From positions 105,557-169,556 of the forward strand of contig JADGJC010000059.1 of assembly GCA_027596075.1 (NCBI GenBank): DNA of 64,000 nucleotides, read 5' to 3'. Both the position numbers and the translations under genes were made by a program. Positions 1 to 11,000 of this stretch are shown one piece after another. This DNA is from Rhizophlyctis rosea (lineage: Eukaryota; Chytridiomycota; Chytridiomycetes; Rhizophlyctidales; Rhizophlyctidaceae). The notes under the pieces were generated by a model. That model was not told the DNA's origin, ran no database searches, and saw nothing but the letters and a program-made list of their open reading frames with translations. Position 1 is the stretch's first letter; each line of letters begins with the position of its first letter.

Positions 1-918
1 ACATCAAACATGGCCGCTACAGCTGCATACTCCTCATCCGTTTTCATCTTATGAGGATTCAGAGATTCCTTACTAACCCAATGAGCCCACGCATCCAAAT
101 CATTACTCTCCGAAATATCAAAAGCCTCCCGATTGGGAAGCGGGACCCAAGTTATTTGCTCCGAAACTCCTGTTCTAAAGAACGCCTCCCCAGCCATAGC
201 GTCATCATGCCACCAGAACGACCCGTCCGTCGCATATCCAACAACAACCCTGGGCAGGTATTCTGCAGTCATAAGGAATAAGTCCCATGTAAGGCAATAC
301 ATCTGTCCGCCGGGGTATGGATACTCGCTACTCATAATACGGGAAATAACTGTTCGTTTGATCGGATGGATGCCCCAGAACTGAGCAGAGTCACGAGAAA
401 GGTATTTGTACATGATAGCCGCAATGTTGACGTACGAATCATCGTCGACATGGCACATCCATTGATATGACTTTCCGTTCCCTGCTGCGTATTCGTTTGC
501 CAGATGTCTCCACATTTCGGTGGTTTTGACTGATGTGCCGATTTCCTTATTCTCCTTCAGGTGGTCCAGCACGATGATATCCCCGAATTGATCGTTCTCT
601 TTGGTAAGCGCATCAGCATACTCAAGTTCTGGGTGGGATACGTAGAAGAGGTGATCAATTGCGTGGTATTGTTGTGTATCGGCAACCCAAGTGCGGCGGA
701 TGATGTCACGGCGGCTGAAGCCATGTACGGGTGACTTGATTGCAAACAGGACCTGGTTGTCAAATTGTTCCAAGTCGGCAAATGGTACGGTTGCGTTTAA
801 GGAGATTGACGGTGTGGGTTGAGGGCTTCTGCGCGTGATGGTGTAGCTGCCCACCGCACCAAAGGTAATCACTAGAACCACCAAAGCAATGGCTAAGATT
901 CTGATGATGGCCCTCCGC
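1..918 (-). CDS. GT31 beta-1,3-galactosyltransferase-like domain, C-terminus cut by the window edge
   Basis: The exon opens with a basic stretch and one hydrophobic helix (RAIIRILAIALVVLVITFGA), typical of a type II Golgi anchor, followed by a stem containing an NAT sequon. The catalytic domain follows: RRDIIRRTWV, then a W-x(n)-C-HVDDDSYVN block (the DxD metal/UDP-sugar site), then YPYPGGQMYCLT, all signatures of the Galactosyl_T (GT31) family. The enzyme would transfer galactose or a related hexose in the Golgi lumen. The reading frame is open to base 1, so the C-terminus is missing. No ATG lies in this exon before the catalytic domain. Either it is spliced to the transporter through intron 919..992, or it starts at ATG 1019, overlapping the transporter end in another frame. 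Confidence 0.8.
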
Positions 919-992
919 CTGTGATTGTGATTGCATATGTGTTGATCCAATAAGTTTGTTGTTTTTGCACGACAACAAATTGACTTTCTTAC

Positions 993-2114
993 ATGTGACC
1001 ATGCCCTTTGCAGTTGCATTTCGCCTCTTCATCAGGCTGCGTAGCCAGGGGCACGAAGCCCTTTCCATCCTCAAGTACTTTGCCCTCCCCCACACCGCCA
1101 AATATCAAGTAACCACAACCGGAAGCTAACACCAACAGTATCCCCACAACGTGCTTCGGTTCTAGCGGGGCATTCCAAGAAGCATAGTATGCCACCAAAA
1201 CTAATAGCGCTCGCAAGTTCCCCGCCACCTGATACGTCACGGCCGATGACTGCACAATGAGAGAGTATCCGTAGATTTTGGTTGGGACTGCCACAATGCA
1301 CGTAACGATGAACAATGCGATGGTCCAATTCCCTCCGCGCCAAGTGGAAGGAAGCATTACTGCCGACGGTTGTGCCCATTCCATGATTGCGAATCCGGTC
1401 CCCACTGTGGCTACTACATATGGGGCTGTAGCTTGCAGCACATCGCTTCCATCCATCGGAATGCTACCTATGGTGCTATATCTTTCTAATAGAAGCTGGG
1501 AGCTTGACGTAGCAAGGATGGACATGGTGGTGACAAATACGCCTGAGAACGTCAATGTTACATGGTCAATGGTGGCTATTCCCACTCCACACAAGAGCAG
1601 GGCAAGGAGGATGGAAACGCGCAGGTTTGGGGTACGTCCGAATAAGCCGAATTGGAGTAATATGATGCACGGTGCGTAGAGAATGTTGAGCAATTGGTAG
1701 GTTGCGGCTTGTAGTAAGGATAAAGCCCTATTTTGTTGGACATGGATTAGCAAAACCCAGCTCTCTGTTGCGGCTAAGCAAGGTTCAAGATGTGCAAACA
1801 TACCAAAAATCCAACAATATCGAAACCCCCAGCGCTAAAGATATACTCAGAACCCACTTCCTCTCCAACCTCGTGGGCGTCACCTTGGACTTCACCACTT
1901 TATTCACCACTCGCGTCGCTATCGCCGCTGTTATGTAATGGAACATTACCGCCAAGAGGTCCATCCGGAGTTCCGAGCCTACTTCTACAGATCGAACCAG
2001 CCGTTTCATCAACCCGAGAAGAATGGCGGAGGATATAATGGTTCCGAGGCATAATTGGAGTTTAGATGGGGTATTGCGGGTGGGGGAAGGAGGCGAGGGG
2101 AGGTTGAATGACAT
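993..2114 (-). CDS. SLC35/TPT-family sugar-phosphate or nucleotide-sugar transporter (first module of a probable fusion)
   Basis: Exon 1 runs 2114..1804 and exon 2 from 1727. The 76-nt intron 1728..1803 starts GTATGT, ends AAATAG and has a GCTAATC branch site. The product has about nine or ten hydrophobic helices and reads like the triose-phosphate/nucleotide-sugar transporter family (closest in feel to SLC35E3), with the family pattern ALSLLQAATYQLLNILYAP across the splice. Such proteins exchange sugar nucleotides or phosphates across Golgi or ER membranes; the substrate cannot be told. If translation reads through position 993 it stops at TAA 989..991 and gives 349 aa, a normal length for the family. 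A GTAAGA donor overlaps that stop (ATG-TAA), and splicing there joins the frame to the downstream GT31 exon. I chose ATG 2114; an upstream in-frame TTG is not a credible start. Confidence 0.8.
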
Positions 2115-2823
2115 GATGTACCGAGGGTGCGGAGTAGTCAAGTTCAGATGTCAGGACACATGACGCGTATATGCTTTTTTGATTCGTGCCAAAAAGTGTA
2201 GCAGAAGACCAAGATGCTCCTTATCAAACTCTTCACGCCGTGAACCCTTAACCAACCAAGATGATGATATTTGCCGCCCCGTCCATCCGTCTCCATATCA
2301 CTATTTACCACCCCATTCGTGAATTCTATTTACTAACATGTTTCAGGAGAACATGCCCCACTGCTTCGTGGACCCCAGGGTCCTACCTCAGGTCAGATAT
2401 TTTGATCGACGCGGTGAGAAGTGAGATACAGACATGACCCATGCTAAAGTTCAACCACATTCCACCTTCTGGACCTCCTTCCAATACATCAGGAAACACA
2501 CGTGGAGAGGTGGCGGACGTTTTCATGCCATGCGGCTCACAAATCAGCAATGCGATCACATGTTCTTTCCCTTCACTGGGTCCATGGCTATTACCAATGT
2601 GCTAAACCCGACCGGACCGTGGGTCGTTACCCCACATCTTACAAAGCGACCGCATGGCTCCGCTTCCTCCGACACCGGGTGCGGCAGGACGGTCATTGCA
2701 GTCAAGGTCATTGCAGCTCAAAAACTATAAATACCAGCACAAGTATCGCGCCCGGCAGAACTTAACAACCAAAAAAGACTCAAGGTCAAAACCTCCCAAC
2801 ACCAAACTGAACAACCTCCAACC
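2115..2823. promoter_or_regulatory. Divergent intergenic region with a TATA box at 2726..2733
   Basis: This 709-bp stretch separates the minus-strand transporter from the plus-strand small secreted protein. A clear TATAAATA lies at 2726..2733, 91 bp before the secreted protein's ATG, and the leader between them is A/C-rich, as in strongly expressed fungal genes. I see no credible gene in it; the short open frames lack codon structure. Confidence 0.5.
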
Positions 2824-3036
2824 ATGCAACTCTCCCTAACCCACCTCCTGCTTGCCCTCCTCGCCCTAGCCACATCGGCCCAAGCCGACTGCTGCTACGA
2901 CAAATATGGCTTGGATACAGTCAGGTACGCCAAATGCCTTAAGGCTGTCAAGGCCTTGCCCGACACATGCTATGCCAAGTACAAGCTCGACACGGTGAAA
3001 TACGCTCAGTGTTTGAAAAGTTGCCCGAGTGTCTAG
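2824..3036 (+). CDS. Small secreted cysteine-containing protein with an internal duplication
   Basis: The protein is 70 aa and intronless. Residues 1-21 form a classic signal peptide (Leu/Ala-rich core ending in an SAQA cleavage site). The mature part of about 49 aa is almost entirely two copies of one unit: CCYDKYGLDTVRYAKCLK, and then after a short linker CYAKYKLDTVKYAQCLKSC. Each unit carries two cysteine positions, so two to three disulphides are possible. The start follows AACC before ATG, and a TATA box sits 91 bp upstream. I do not recognise a family. The size, secretion signal and duplicated Cys pattern fit secreted effector-like or defence-like peptides of fungi, but no function is shown. 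Confidence 0.8.
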   Translation: MQLSLTHLLLALLALATSAQADCCYDKYGLDTVRYAKCLKAVKALPDTCYAKYKLDTVKYAQCLKSCPSV

Positions 3037-3661
3037 AATGTAAAAGGTGCGGGTGCCTTGTGGTCAGATGAATGGTTGGATGCTGGTGCGGATGGATATT
3101 CATACTGAACGCCACCAAGTCGGCTTTCTGTAGATGTGCAAAAAGGCTGCTAAAGTATTGGATCGTGCTTACTTTCGAGGCAATAGACCGATAGATCTGA
3201 CTGTGGACGATAACGGGCTTCAAATTTGTATAACAAACCACGAGGAAACACGACGGTAGCGAAGACTGAACACATCATTTTTGGTCCATTTTTCACGTGA
3301 TTCATTCTGGTTGTTAAAGTCGTATGAGCATACTGATAACTGAGAACCGTTCAGCCGATGTTTCGCAAGTGCCTTTGTCTTCTTGACAGTAACAGACTTC
3401 GTGAGTGGCATCCAGGGGCGATGGGACATTGTGTGGAGTGTCCGCAAACAGCTTCCATTTGCATGTAATTCATTCGCCAGGTGTAGAACAGTGTGGAGGG
3501 CAAGAGCTCATAATGCAATCTAGGTCTATCACTTGAAGTACGCAAAACCGGCTATGATTTGCATTCAACAGACTGCATCGCTACATACTGCACAGAAGCT
3601 ACATACCACACTATGCCCTACAACCATGCTGGTAAACTAAACAAACCAAAGCAGATCTATC
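3037..3661. other. Intergenic, no gene seen
   Basis: About 625 bp between the small secreted protein and the end of the first F-box pseudogene. Only short frames without family signature were found on either strand. Confidence 0.5.
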
Positions 3662-5177
3662 CTACCAGGGCTGTGTGACGAAGCTCACCGGCCCATCAAA
3701 ATGAACTTTCGGAATCCGCAACTCCTCGCTCACGCTCCGAGCCTGAATATCAAAAGAACTCGTGTAGGTTCCCCTCCACTTCAGAAAGAAGTACGACTTT
3801 TCGTCGCCAACATATTCCCCCACAAAAGAATCCCCCTCCTCCCGTTCCACTTCAACAAACTCAACCGTATGGATTATCACCTCCTTCAACCCACTCTGCT
3901 CCGCCAACCCCGCCCGAACCTCCTCATGATTCCAATCACGAACACGGATGTGAAACTTCTCTAGCCTGCCAGGGATGCACCGAAGGATGGAGCTGATGTC
4001 CTTGCAACAGAAAGACTTTTCGTATTCACCATCGAACATGAGAGAATCAAGGTGATGCAGCTTTAATAGGAAGGGACAGAAGATTTCCATTCGGCAACGG
4101 TAGTATGTGCATTTCATCGAGACGCTGGTCAGTTGATGCAGAATGGTGCTGGGTAGGAAGGAGAGAGCCTCTTCTAAGGCTTCGCCGTCGAAAGAGAAGT
4201 GAGTCAGGTAGGGCTGAGTGAGGGTTTGGAGCGTGAAATCAGACAATGTGTTGGAAGAGTTGATGTGGATGGTCTCGGAAGAAGAGCGCAAAGGCAGCCA
4301 GGTCTTCGAAGAGGATATGTGGACTAATTTGCAGCGACCGCAAAGTTTTCAGTGAAATGGCAGCGGGTATAACGTGCGTCGATTCGTCTTACGTCAATTT
4401 GTCCCGAGCCATCAGATCATCAAAAGTAAAACCCAGGATAAGCTCGCGATTTGGAGATTCTTGAAGTCTGTTGAGGAACATCAACAGACCCTCAAACGAG
4501 ATCATGTCCCAACCCACGGCTTGGAAAGACAACAGTTGCAGTGGGCCCTTGCTATCCGCAGCTTTTGTGAAGGCTTTCACGATTGAATCAGCAATCTTTT
4601 GGTTCAAGCGTTTCGATCTTCGGATGGAAACGTGCTGGAGGCGGGTCAAATCAACCTTTGTCAACACTCTGCAAAGCGAGTGAGGGTCCGCAAATGACAG
4701 ATGATCCCGATCGAGATGGAAAGTGAAGGTACGAACGGACTGGATGCGGATCGGGTTGTCCAAGAAGGTGTCGAGTGCAACGCGAACGACGTGGACCTCA
4801 TCACATATCTCACATACGGGATTGACGACCGATGTACCGGAAGCGTACTTGTTTACATCGAGACAGCTGCTTCCTCGCAATAGAAAAGCCGTGTCACGGA
4901 ATGTTTTGCAAAGTAGATGGAAAGGTCACCGACATGTTTTACAAGACAGCCTCAAGACGGTCTGAAAAAACCACTGATTACCTTGCGCCAAATGCAACTC
5001 GTAGGGAACTCCTCGGCGTTTATTCCTTTGCACCGGCGATGCTTGAATCGGAACCCATGTCACTTCACCAACACGCGGTTGAAGATGTTCAAAAATGTCG
5101 AAAAGGATGTGCTCGGGTAGGGCGGTAATGTAACAGGGAGCAGCGGTACTGGGTTGGTGGGGGTTGGTTGTCGCCAT
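3662..5177 (-). pseudogene. F-box/LRR-like protein, copy 1 (broken)
   Basis: The N-terminus from ATG 5177 carries an F-box (ITALPEHILFDIFEHLQPR, residues about 17-35), and then, as in the neighbouring copies, the sequence C-TFRDTA-LRGSSCLDV. Three defects are visible by comparison with the copy at 7200..8410. (i) The intron that starts GTAATC at 4981 has AC instead of AG at the aligned acceptor near 4909. (ii) An in-frame TAA follows DDLMARDKLT at 4389. (iii) A frameshift near 4285 separates ILFEDLAAF from the downstream LRR-like frame, which ends at 3662 (FDGPVSFVTQPW). F-box proteins recruit targets to SCF ubiquitin ligases through SKP1. This copy probably no longer makes a full product, although an unusual splice form cannot be excluded. 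Confidence 0.6.
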
Positions 5178-5795
5178 AGCGTCAGATGTCTAGAATCGAC
5201 GGCTTTCGCACAGAGTTGTAGGTCGATTGACAAGAGTGTCTGATATGGAGTCCAATTACTAAAGGCAAGCGGAATGTTAGTACGTGTACTCGACCTCGTC
5301 CATCACATCCTTCCTTGCTGCTTTGCTCGAAAGATGAAGCGTTGACGGACTTCACTAGATGGTGTGTCTCACCTTGTGAGTTGGAGTGCGACCCTTCGAA
5401 TGCAATATAAGAGCGCGTGAGACCAATGCGTTTGTGTACACTGCACCACAGGTGAGAGTGAAGTAAAACGGGGATGGTTGGGATTGCACAGAATCGTGGG
5501 AGAGGTTGGGAAGCTGGTCTGAGTTTCCTGCCATGGTGCGGTGGGTCTGGGGTGGGTCGAAAGGTTCAACTGCCGCCTAATTTGGCTCAATCAGGTCATA
5601 CTGCCTGCGCCACAAGTGTGCTCACTTCCCCAATGCACACAATACCCCACCACCAACGAGCTTTTTCCTATGCGTATTCAAACAACATCTTGCCGAGGCG
5701 GGACTGCCCTTACCCAATAACACGGAGACGACTAAATGCACAGCTACACACACTTCGATCATACAGTTTTGCTATCGGATACCGATCCCAGTTGC

Positions 5796-7037
5796 CTACC
5801 ATGGCCTCCTCTTCGCCCTTCCAATGAGCTGGACTTTCGGAATTTGCAACTCTCTACCCAACCTCTCAGCCTGTACCACCCAATGATCCCTCCCACTCCT
5901 TCCCAACGTCGACGCGGACCTTGCTCCAATCTCTATCTCTTCCCCCTCCCTCATCTCCCCGCCTTCCAAGTCCAACGATTTATCTACATCGATGATCACT
6001 TCCTTCAGCCCAATATGACCCGCCAACCCTGCTCGCAGCTGATCATAATCCCAATCACGAACCCCAAAATGAAACTTCTCCAGCCTACTCGGGAGTCCGC
6101 CGAAAAAGGAACCAATGTCTTTGCAGTGCGTGGATGGGTGGTCGCCAGAAAGGGTGAAGGAAGTGAGACTACGAAGATGATGGAAGGATTGGCCAAGCCG
6201 GGCAGAAGGTTCCGGATTGCCCCAATAGTAGCATAAGCAATCGATGGAAACAGATGTTAAGCTATTGAGAGTAGCAACGGGGACAAGAGAGAGGCTCTTT
6301 TCCCAGCCTTCACCCTTCCAGGCAAAATGGGTCAAGCTGGGCTGAGTGAGAGTGCTAAGAGTGAAGTCCCTGAGCATAGATGGCACGTGGACATTGTTGA
6401 TGGAAAAATCTTCTAAAGTAGGGGCGGACATGGCCAAATTTTCGAAGAGGACGCGTGCCGTCATGCGCAATAACCGTAGAAATGGAAATGAAATGGGTGG
6501 TGGGAATTTGGAGCGGGACCCTATGTTCTCCCATATAAGATTCTTCGTAAGGATCACGTCCGAGATTACCAACTTCCAGAACGAGTTGGCGGAGCGGGGA
6601 GTTTTGAAGCCGATGAAGGAAAGGCAGAAAAGCGCATGACACCAATAGTCGTCGTCCCGTCAGTCTGAGCATCCGCAGTTGCAACGAGCGCCCGGTATCC
6701 GGGGCTTTAATGAAGGCTTCTGCGACTAGATCAGCTGTCACTTGATCCATGCTCTTACACCCCTCGATAGACAGATGCCGAATGCGCACTACAACTTCTT
6801 ATGCATTTGCTTCGAAGTGTGGGTTATGCTGAATTCGACCTTATAGTCTGAGCGATCTGCGGTCGTAAAATGCTCAAAAAGGAGCTGATTCTGCTGGATC
6901 CTGCCCGTTGTCTCTTCAAACCACATGATCATTTGTGCTAAACGGGTCATATTGAGCGCCGCCATCACACCACCACCGGCTTGGTAAACAATGTGAAGGA
7001 ATTTGTAACGATCAACATGCATGAACCTTCGCAGCAA
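5796..7037 (-). pseudogene. F-box/LRR-like protein, copy 2 (5'-truncated and frameshifted)
   Basis: This is the LRR-like body of the same family, but no F-box or start exon is recognisable. The segment 7037..6790 (LRRFMHVDRYKF...) aligns only loosely with the region after the F-box and ends at a stop before RIRHLSIEGCKSM. A frameshift near 6585 moves the frame from RLQNSPLRQLVLE to KLVISDVILTKN. From there the frame is open to 5796 and matches copy 1 (LSTLTQPSLTHF, LPSRLEKFHFGVRDWDYDQLRAGL). It is most likely a relic of tandem duplication. The well-preserved C-terminal half might still be transcribed. Confidence 0.55.
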
Positions 7038-7199
7038 TGTCCTAAAAAACGTGAAGAGCTTACATCATCGACCATGGAAGTCATCGCGCTATGAGCAGCT
7101 GATGCTTATGATATAATGCATCAAACAGGAAGTACACCGCCCGACTAGCTACATACATGGACAAATCATGTCCACATGAACTAATCTGCAACTACCACG

Positions 7200-8410
7200 C
7201 TAAGGAGCCTTCGCTGACCTGACATTGCCGATAAAAATCACCCTCGGAATCTGAAATTGTTGGCTCGCCCTCCGAGCTTGCAGTACGAAAGGGGACACGC
7301 TGGTATGTTGTTGTGCATAGGAGTGTCCGCGTTTGTCCGCCGTTCCCGCGATCTCCAAACATACTTCCGTGCCAATGATCACCTCCTTCAACCTACTCTG
7401 CATCGTAAGCCCTATTTGCACTTGCCCATAATCCCAATCACGAAGGGTCGTGAATTCGAAGCTTTCTAATCTGGAGGGAGTGCGGACGAGGATCGAACGG
7501 ATGTCACTGCAGTGGAAAGGCTCGTTGGATATGAACATGCGGAAGGTGACGAGATTGCGAAGCAGAGGCAGACATTGGAAGAAGAGGTCCTTAATCTTGT
7601 GGGTGTTGTAATGAGAGTAGTATGAGTCATGAAAACCGGAATCGATCGCGAGGTAGGTCAGTTGCTGGAGAGTGTTTGCCGGAATACTGAAAAGACATGT
7701 CGCCCAGCCCTTGCCTCTCCACCAAAAGATGTTCAAGCCTGGCTGGGTAAGAAAGTTCAGATTGATAGTGGTGGGTGTCCGTTGTTGCCGCCGATGTTTG
7801 GGATTTGTGCAGGCTCTAGCAATCAGATCAGCAGTCCTCTGTTCTAGGGGTCTGGTGGATGTGATTGACATATGCTGCAGGCGACCTAGATCGGCCGTCA
7901 TCAACAATTTGCGAATCGACAAATGATTTTCGATCGCAGAGAGTTGGTCAAGGTCGAAATTGAAGGCGCGAACGGACTGGACGCGGATCGGGTTGTTCAA
8001 GAAAATGTCTAGTCCATCGCAAACAAAGTGGTGCTTCCTGTGATATGCGGACGACCAGCCTCCAGGAGACGAAGCGTACAGCCATACGTCAAGACAGCTG
8101 CTCCCTCGTAGCCGCAAAGCCGTATCACGAAATGTTCTGCATACTGAGGTGAAACAAACATTAAGTGCATTGCCAGATGAAGTGTTCGACTGAACTGCCC
8201 ACCTTGCGCCAAATGCAACTCACACGGCAAACCGTTATTCGCCGCCCTTCGCACCTGAGCAGCCTGAGACGGAACCCTTTTCACTTCACCAACGCGTGGT
8301 TGTATGAACTCGAAGATGTTCAAAAGGACGTGGTCTGGTAGCGCGGTGATGTAGCAGGGAGCGGGACAAAGTGCAGCAGTAGGGTGTTGATCGGGATCGG
8401 TGGTAGTCAT
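7200..8410 (-). CDS. F-box/LRR-like protein, copy 3 (apparently intact)
   Basis: Exon 1 is 8410..8203 and exon 2 is 8143..7200. The 59-nt intron 8144..8202 (GTGGGC...CTCAG) joins LHLAQ to VCRTFRDTALRLRGSSCLDV, giving 383 aa. Residues about 20-40 (ITALPDHVLLNIFEFIQPR) are an F-box, the SKP1-binding motif of SCF ubiquitin-ligase adaptors. The rest is leucine-rich-repeat-like (LRNLVTFRMFI, PSRLESFEFTTLRDWDYGQVQIGL) and should bind the substrate. Compared with copies 1 and 2 it lacks about 100 residues between LIARAC and LNFLTQPG, but the frame stays open. That may be a real shortening or a decaying gene kept open by chance. Confidence 0.65.
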
Positions 8411-8810
8411 ACCGTCAGCATGTATAAGAGTGGCCCGAAGTGTCTGATATGAAGCCTGTGTGAAGTTTCAAGTGGAGAATTCAGTAGCTGAACTCAGCGC
8501 AGTCCAGAGTATTTTCACACGCAAGCGATGAAAGCGGTGGGTATGGCAGGTTTTGTTTTTGGCGCTGCCAGCAAGAGTAAATCCGGCTTTGCAAAGGTGG
8601 TGGGGCTCACCTGAATGGACAGACTTTATTGCTCGTATGGCGACCAAGACAGCGCAGAAATGACAGGATTGTAAGGCGTTAGAAGGACCAAGTAGAAGCT
8701 GATAGGTATGCAACGTGATCGGGAACGACAGGGGAATGGGGAAAGGAAGTGTGGGAAAGGAAGTGGGTAGGCTGGGTCCAGCGCGTCCGGATGTTTCTGA
8801 CAGGGGCACT

Positions 8811-9030
8811 CATTTCACCTAATTAGGGTAAACTGCCTGCGCCTCAACAATGAGAAGGGAGCATGAACCTTTCCCCACCGGCAATATTCAATGGTGCAAC
8901 CTACATGGTTTGGGGTTGCATCAAAGCCGAATATGGGGTGTGTAATTTGCTAAGGTGACCCCCCATTCATAAATCATAAATCGCAGCAGTTCCATTTTCC
9001 CGCTCTACCCTCTCTTCATCGTGTCCTCTC
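8811..9030. repeat. Duplicated flank, copy a (matches 11001..11235)
   Basis: TCATTTCACCTAATTAGGG at 8810, the CAATATTCAATGG-GCAAC block, GCATCAAAGCC, GGGGTGTG and CCCGCTCT-CCCTCTCTTCAT recur in the same order at 11001..11235. The CTGCCTGCGCC core also occurs near 5600. Together with the homologous coding tails that follow (9139..9400 and 11396..11640), this marks a segmental duplication on the minus strand. Confidence 0.7.
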
Positions 9031-9138
9031 CCAATATATATAATTGTGCATTTAATTGGTTGACGGAAAAGTATGCAGTCTGAGGATATGAAAAGCACGC
9101 AGCGCGAAGAGGCATGCGCGCAGAATCCACCATGCACA

Positions 9139-9627
9139 TTAGTATGATGAGAAGTTCCTAACAGGATGGGTCTCCATCCTTCTTCTCGCCGCAACATACC
9201 ACAACAATTTCGCCACCGCAGCACTTTCATCCGGCGGAGCAACCATAGTATCTCCGTCTGCTTCCAAAAGCTGGAAAAGTTCTGGAGTCTCTACATCTTC
9301 AGCATCAACAAAGTCTTCAACACCGATCACAGGCAGAATGTGGACCCAACCCGGATCTACTGTTCGAAATGTAAACCCGCATCTCCACCAATGCAATGAA
9401 TCGATGCGACCATCAAGGTGGGTGGGAGACAGCAGGAACATCATTCGTGGTATCTGGAAGCGAGATCGAACCGCACCACCGAGAGCGCCAACGAAGATGA
9501 AACTCGCTTTTGACAGATCTGTTATGGATGGATGTTCCCGCCAGTTTCCAGATCGACCACCGATCTTTGAGGTGATCTTCTCCTCGATGTGGGCCATCCA
9601 CTCAAAAGCACATTTCGTGACAGGCAT
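9139..9627 (-). pseudogene. Remnant of the nucleotidyltransferase/SDR gene family (3' end only)
   Basis: The last about 75 codons (FRTVDPGWVHILPVIGVEDF ... ADGDTMVAPPDESAAVAKLL) closely match the C-terminus of the large gene at 11396..15094 (LRTVDSGWFRLRPVVGVDGF). The upstream part of the frame has a piece resembling the F-box family tail (RFQIPRMMFL against QFQIPRVIFI). It has no domain start, no ATG-led exon and no SDR core. I read it as a chimeric remnant left by the duplication that also copied the flank at 8811..9030. Confidence 0.65.
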
Positions 9628-10070
9628 CGATATAGCTCGTCAAGCAAACACATTCCCATATTGACCAAAATGTACAATTCTAACTAGTGCTGCGGTCTTT
9701 GCAATCAACACCTGCACAACAGTCCTTTGTGAAAAGCAAGAAGATTGGGATAGAAGCGCCTGAGTGCGAGTATATGGCGGATGCCGTGAAGTGCCGATAC
9801 CAGAATAGTGTGGCACTTGTTCGTTATGCATGCAAGAGGGAGAAACGTTTCTACCACGAAAATGATATTGCATATTAAGATTCGAAGAGTACATTCCTAA
9901 GTGAAGAATCGGCAACGCACCTCGCAGTGATTGAATGGGAGAATGCTGAACGAGACTTGTGACATTCGAACCCTGAAGACCGAGTAATGACATGCAAATG
10001 GAGAGAAAATGTTAGTATGAGTGATGAGAACCGGAAAGAATCATCAAAGTGTCGGGCTGAGCGGCCACAT

Positions 10071-10290
10071 TGAGCGGAAGATCAGTGGCGGAACCCTCCA
10101 CATCGCATGAAGTGCATGATACAGCCCTCGCACAGAGTTAACCGTAGTTTCTCCAGGTTTGCTCAATGGCGCAATCCCAGCAATAAGCTCACAGAAGGAT
10201 ATCTTTTGGTTGAGCGGAATATCAGTGGCGGATACCCAACAGATCGCATGATCTACCCTCGCCCAAGTTAACCGTAGTTTCTATGGGTTT
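10071..10290. repeat. Direct repeat, two units about 140 bp apart
   Basis: The unit TGAGCGGAA-ATCAGTGGCGGA ... ATCGCATGA ... CCTCGC ... AGTTAACCGTAGTTTCT occurs at 10071.. and again at 10211.. with diverged spacers. It lies in the gene-poor interval 9628..11395, where I see no other feature. Confidence 0.6.
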
Positions 10291-11000
10291 ACCCTCTTGC
10301 GCAGGTGCGAAAACCTAAACCGACCCAGCACGCCATCCGGCCTTACCTTGCTGGAGAAAGTCGCCGCTCGTGAGGTCGAGAAGTGAAGGGGGTGATGGTT
10401 CATTGTGCTTTGGAGCAGTCGGGATTATGGCTTTTGGATATTAGGAATGAATATCGGCATTGGCCAATGCGGAAAGGAACAAATTAGATAATAGATATGG
10501 TGCAAAGAAGTGAAACGCGAGGGAACATCTGATTGATCGAAGGCGGGGAAAGTCAATGAAGGTTAATGAATTTAGGTCATGATTGAGGCCAAACCCCGAC
10601 GCTGAAGATCGCGGGATTTCATAGGCTTAAAGGAACAACCCCATGGCCAGACCAGGAAGTGATTCTCAAGTCCTCGACCATATGTAGTCTACCTAAATCA
10701 ATCATCACCAGAAAAAATGGTTTCTCGTTTTTGGGCATATCCTATAGAAGTTACAGACGAACAAAAACCGAAATTGTCGGATCGTCCACTTGGACTCTAT
10801 CAAACGTCAGCCCTCTTCCTTAATAGTGGTCGCGTTGCACAATTAGGCCCCGAACACTTACTCCCTCCTGCTGCTCCATATCGACGTCCGAGTATATCGC
10901 GTGCACGACAGGTATGTGAAAGCGTGGGCATGGCTGCGTCCCTCCTGCCTGTGCTTGGACCGACTGGGTGAGTTGGGTGTCGTGTTTCGGACTTTGTCGC

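Noticed and set aside
2115..2141. Longer start for the transporter at 2141
   Set aside because: The codon there is TTG; the first ATG in frame is at 2114.
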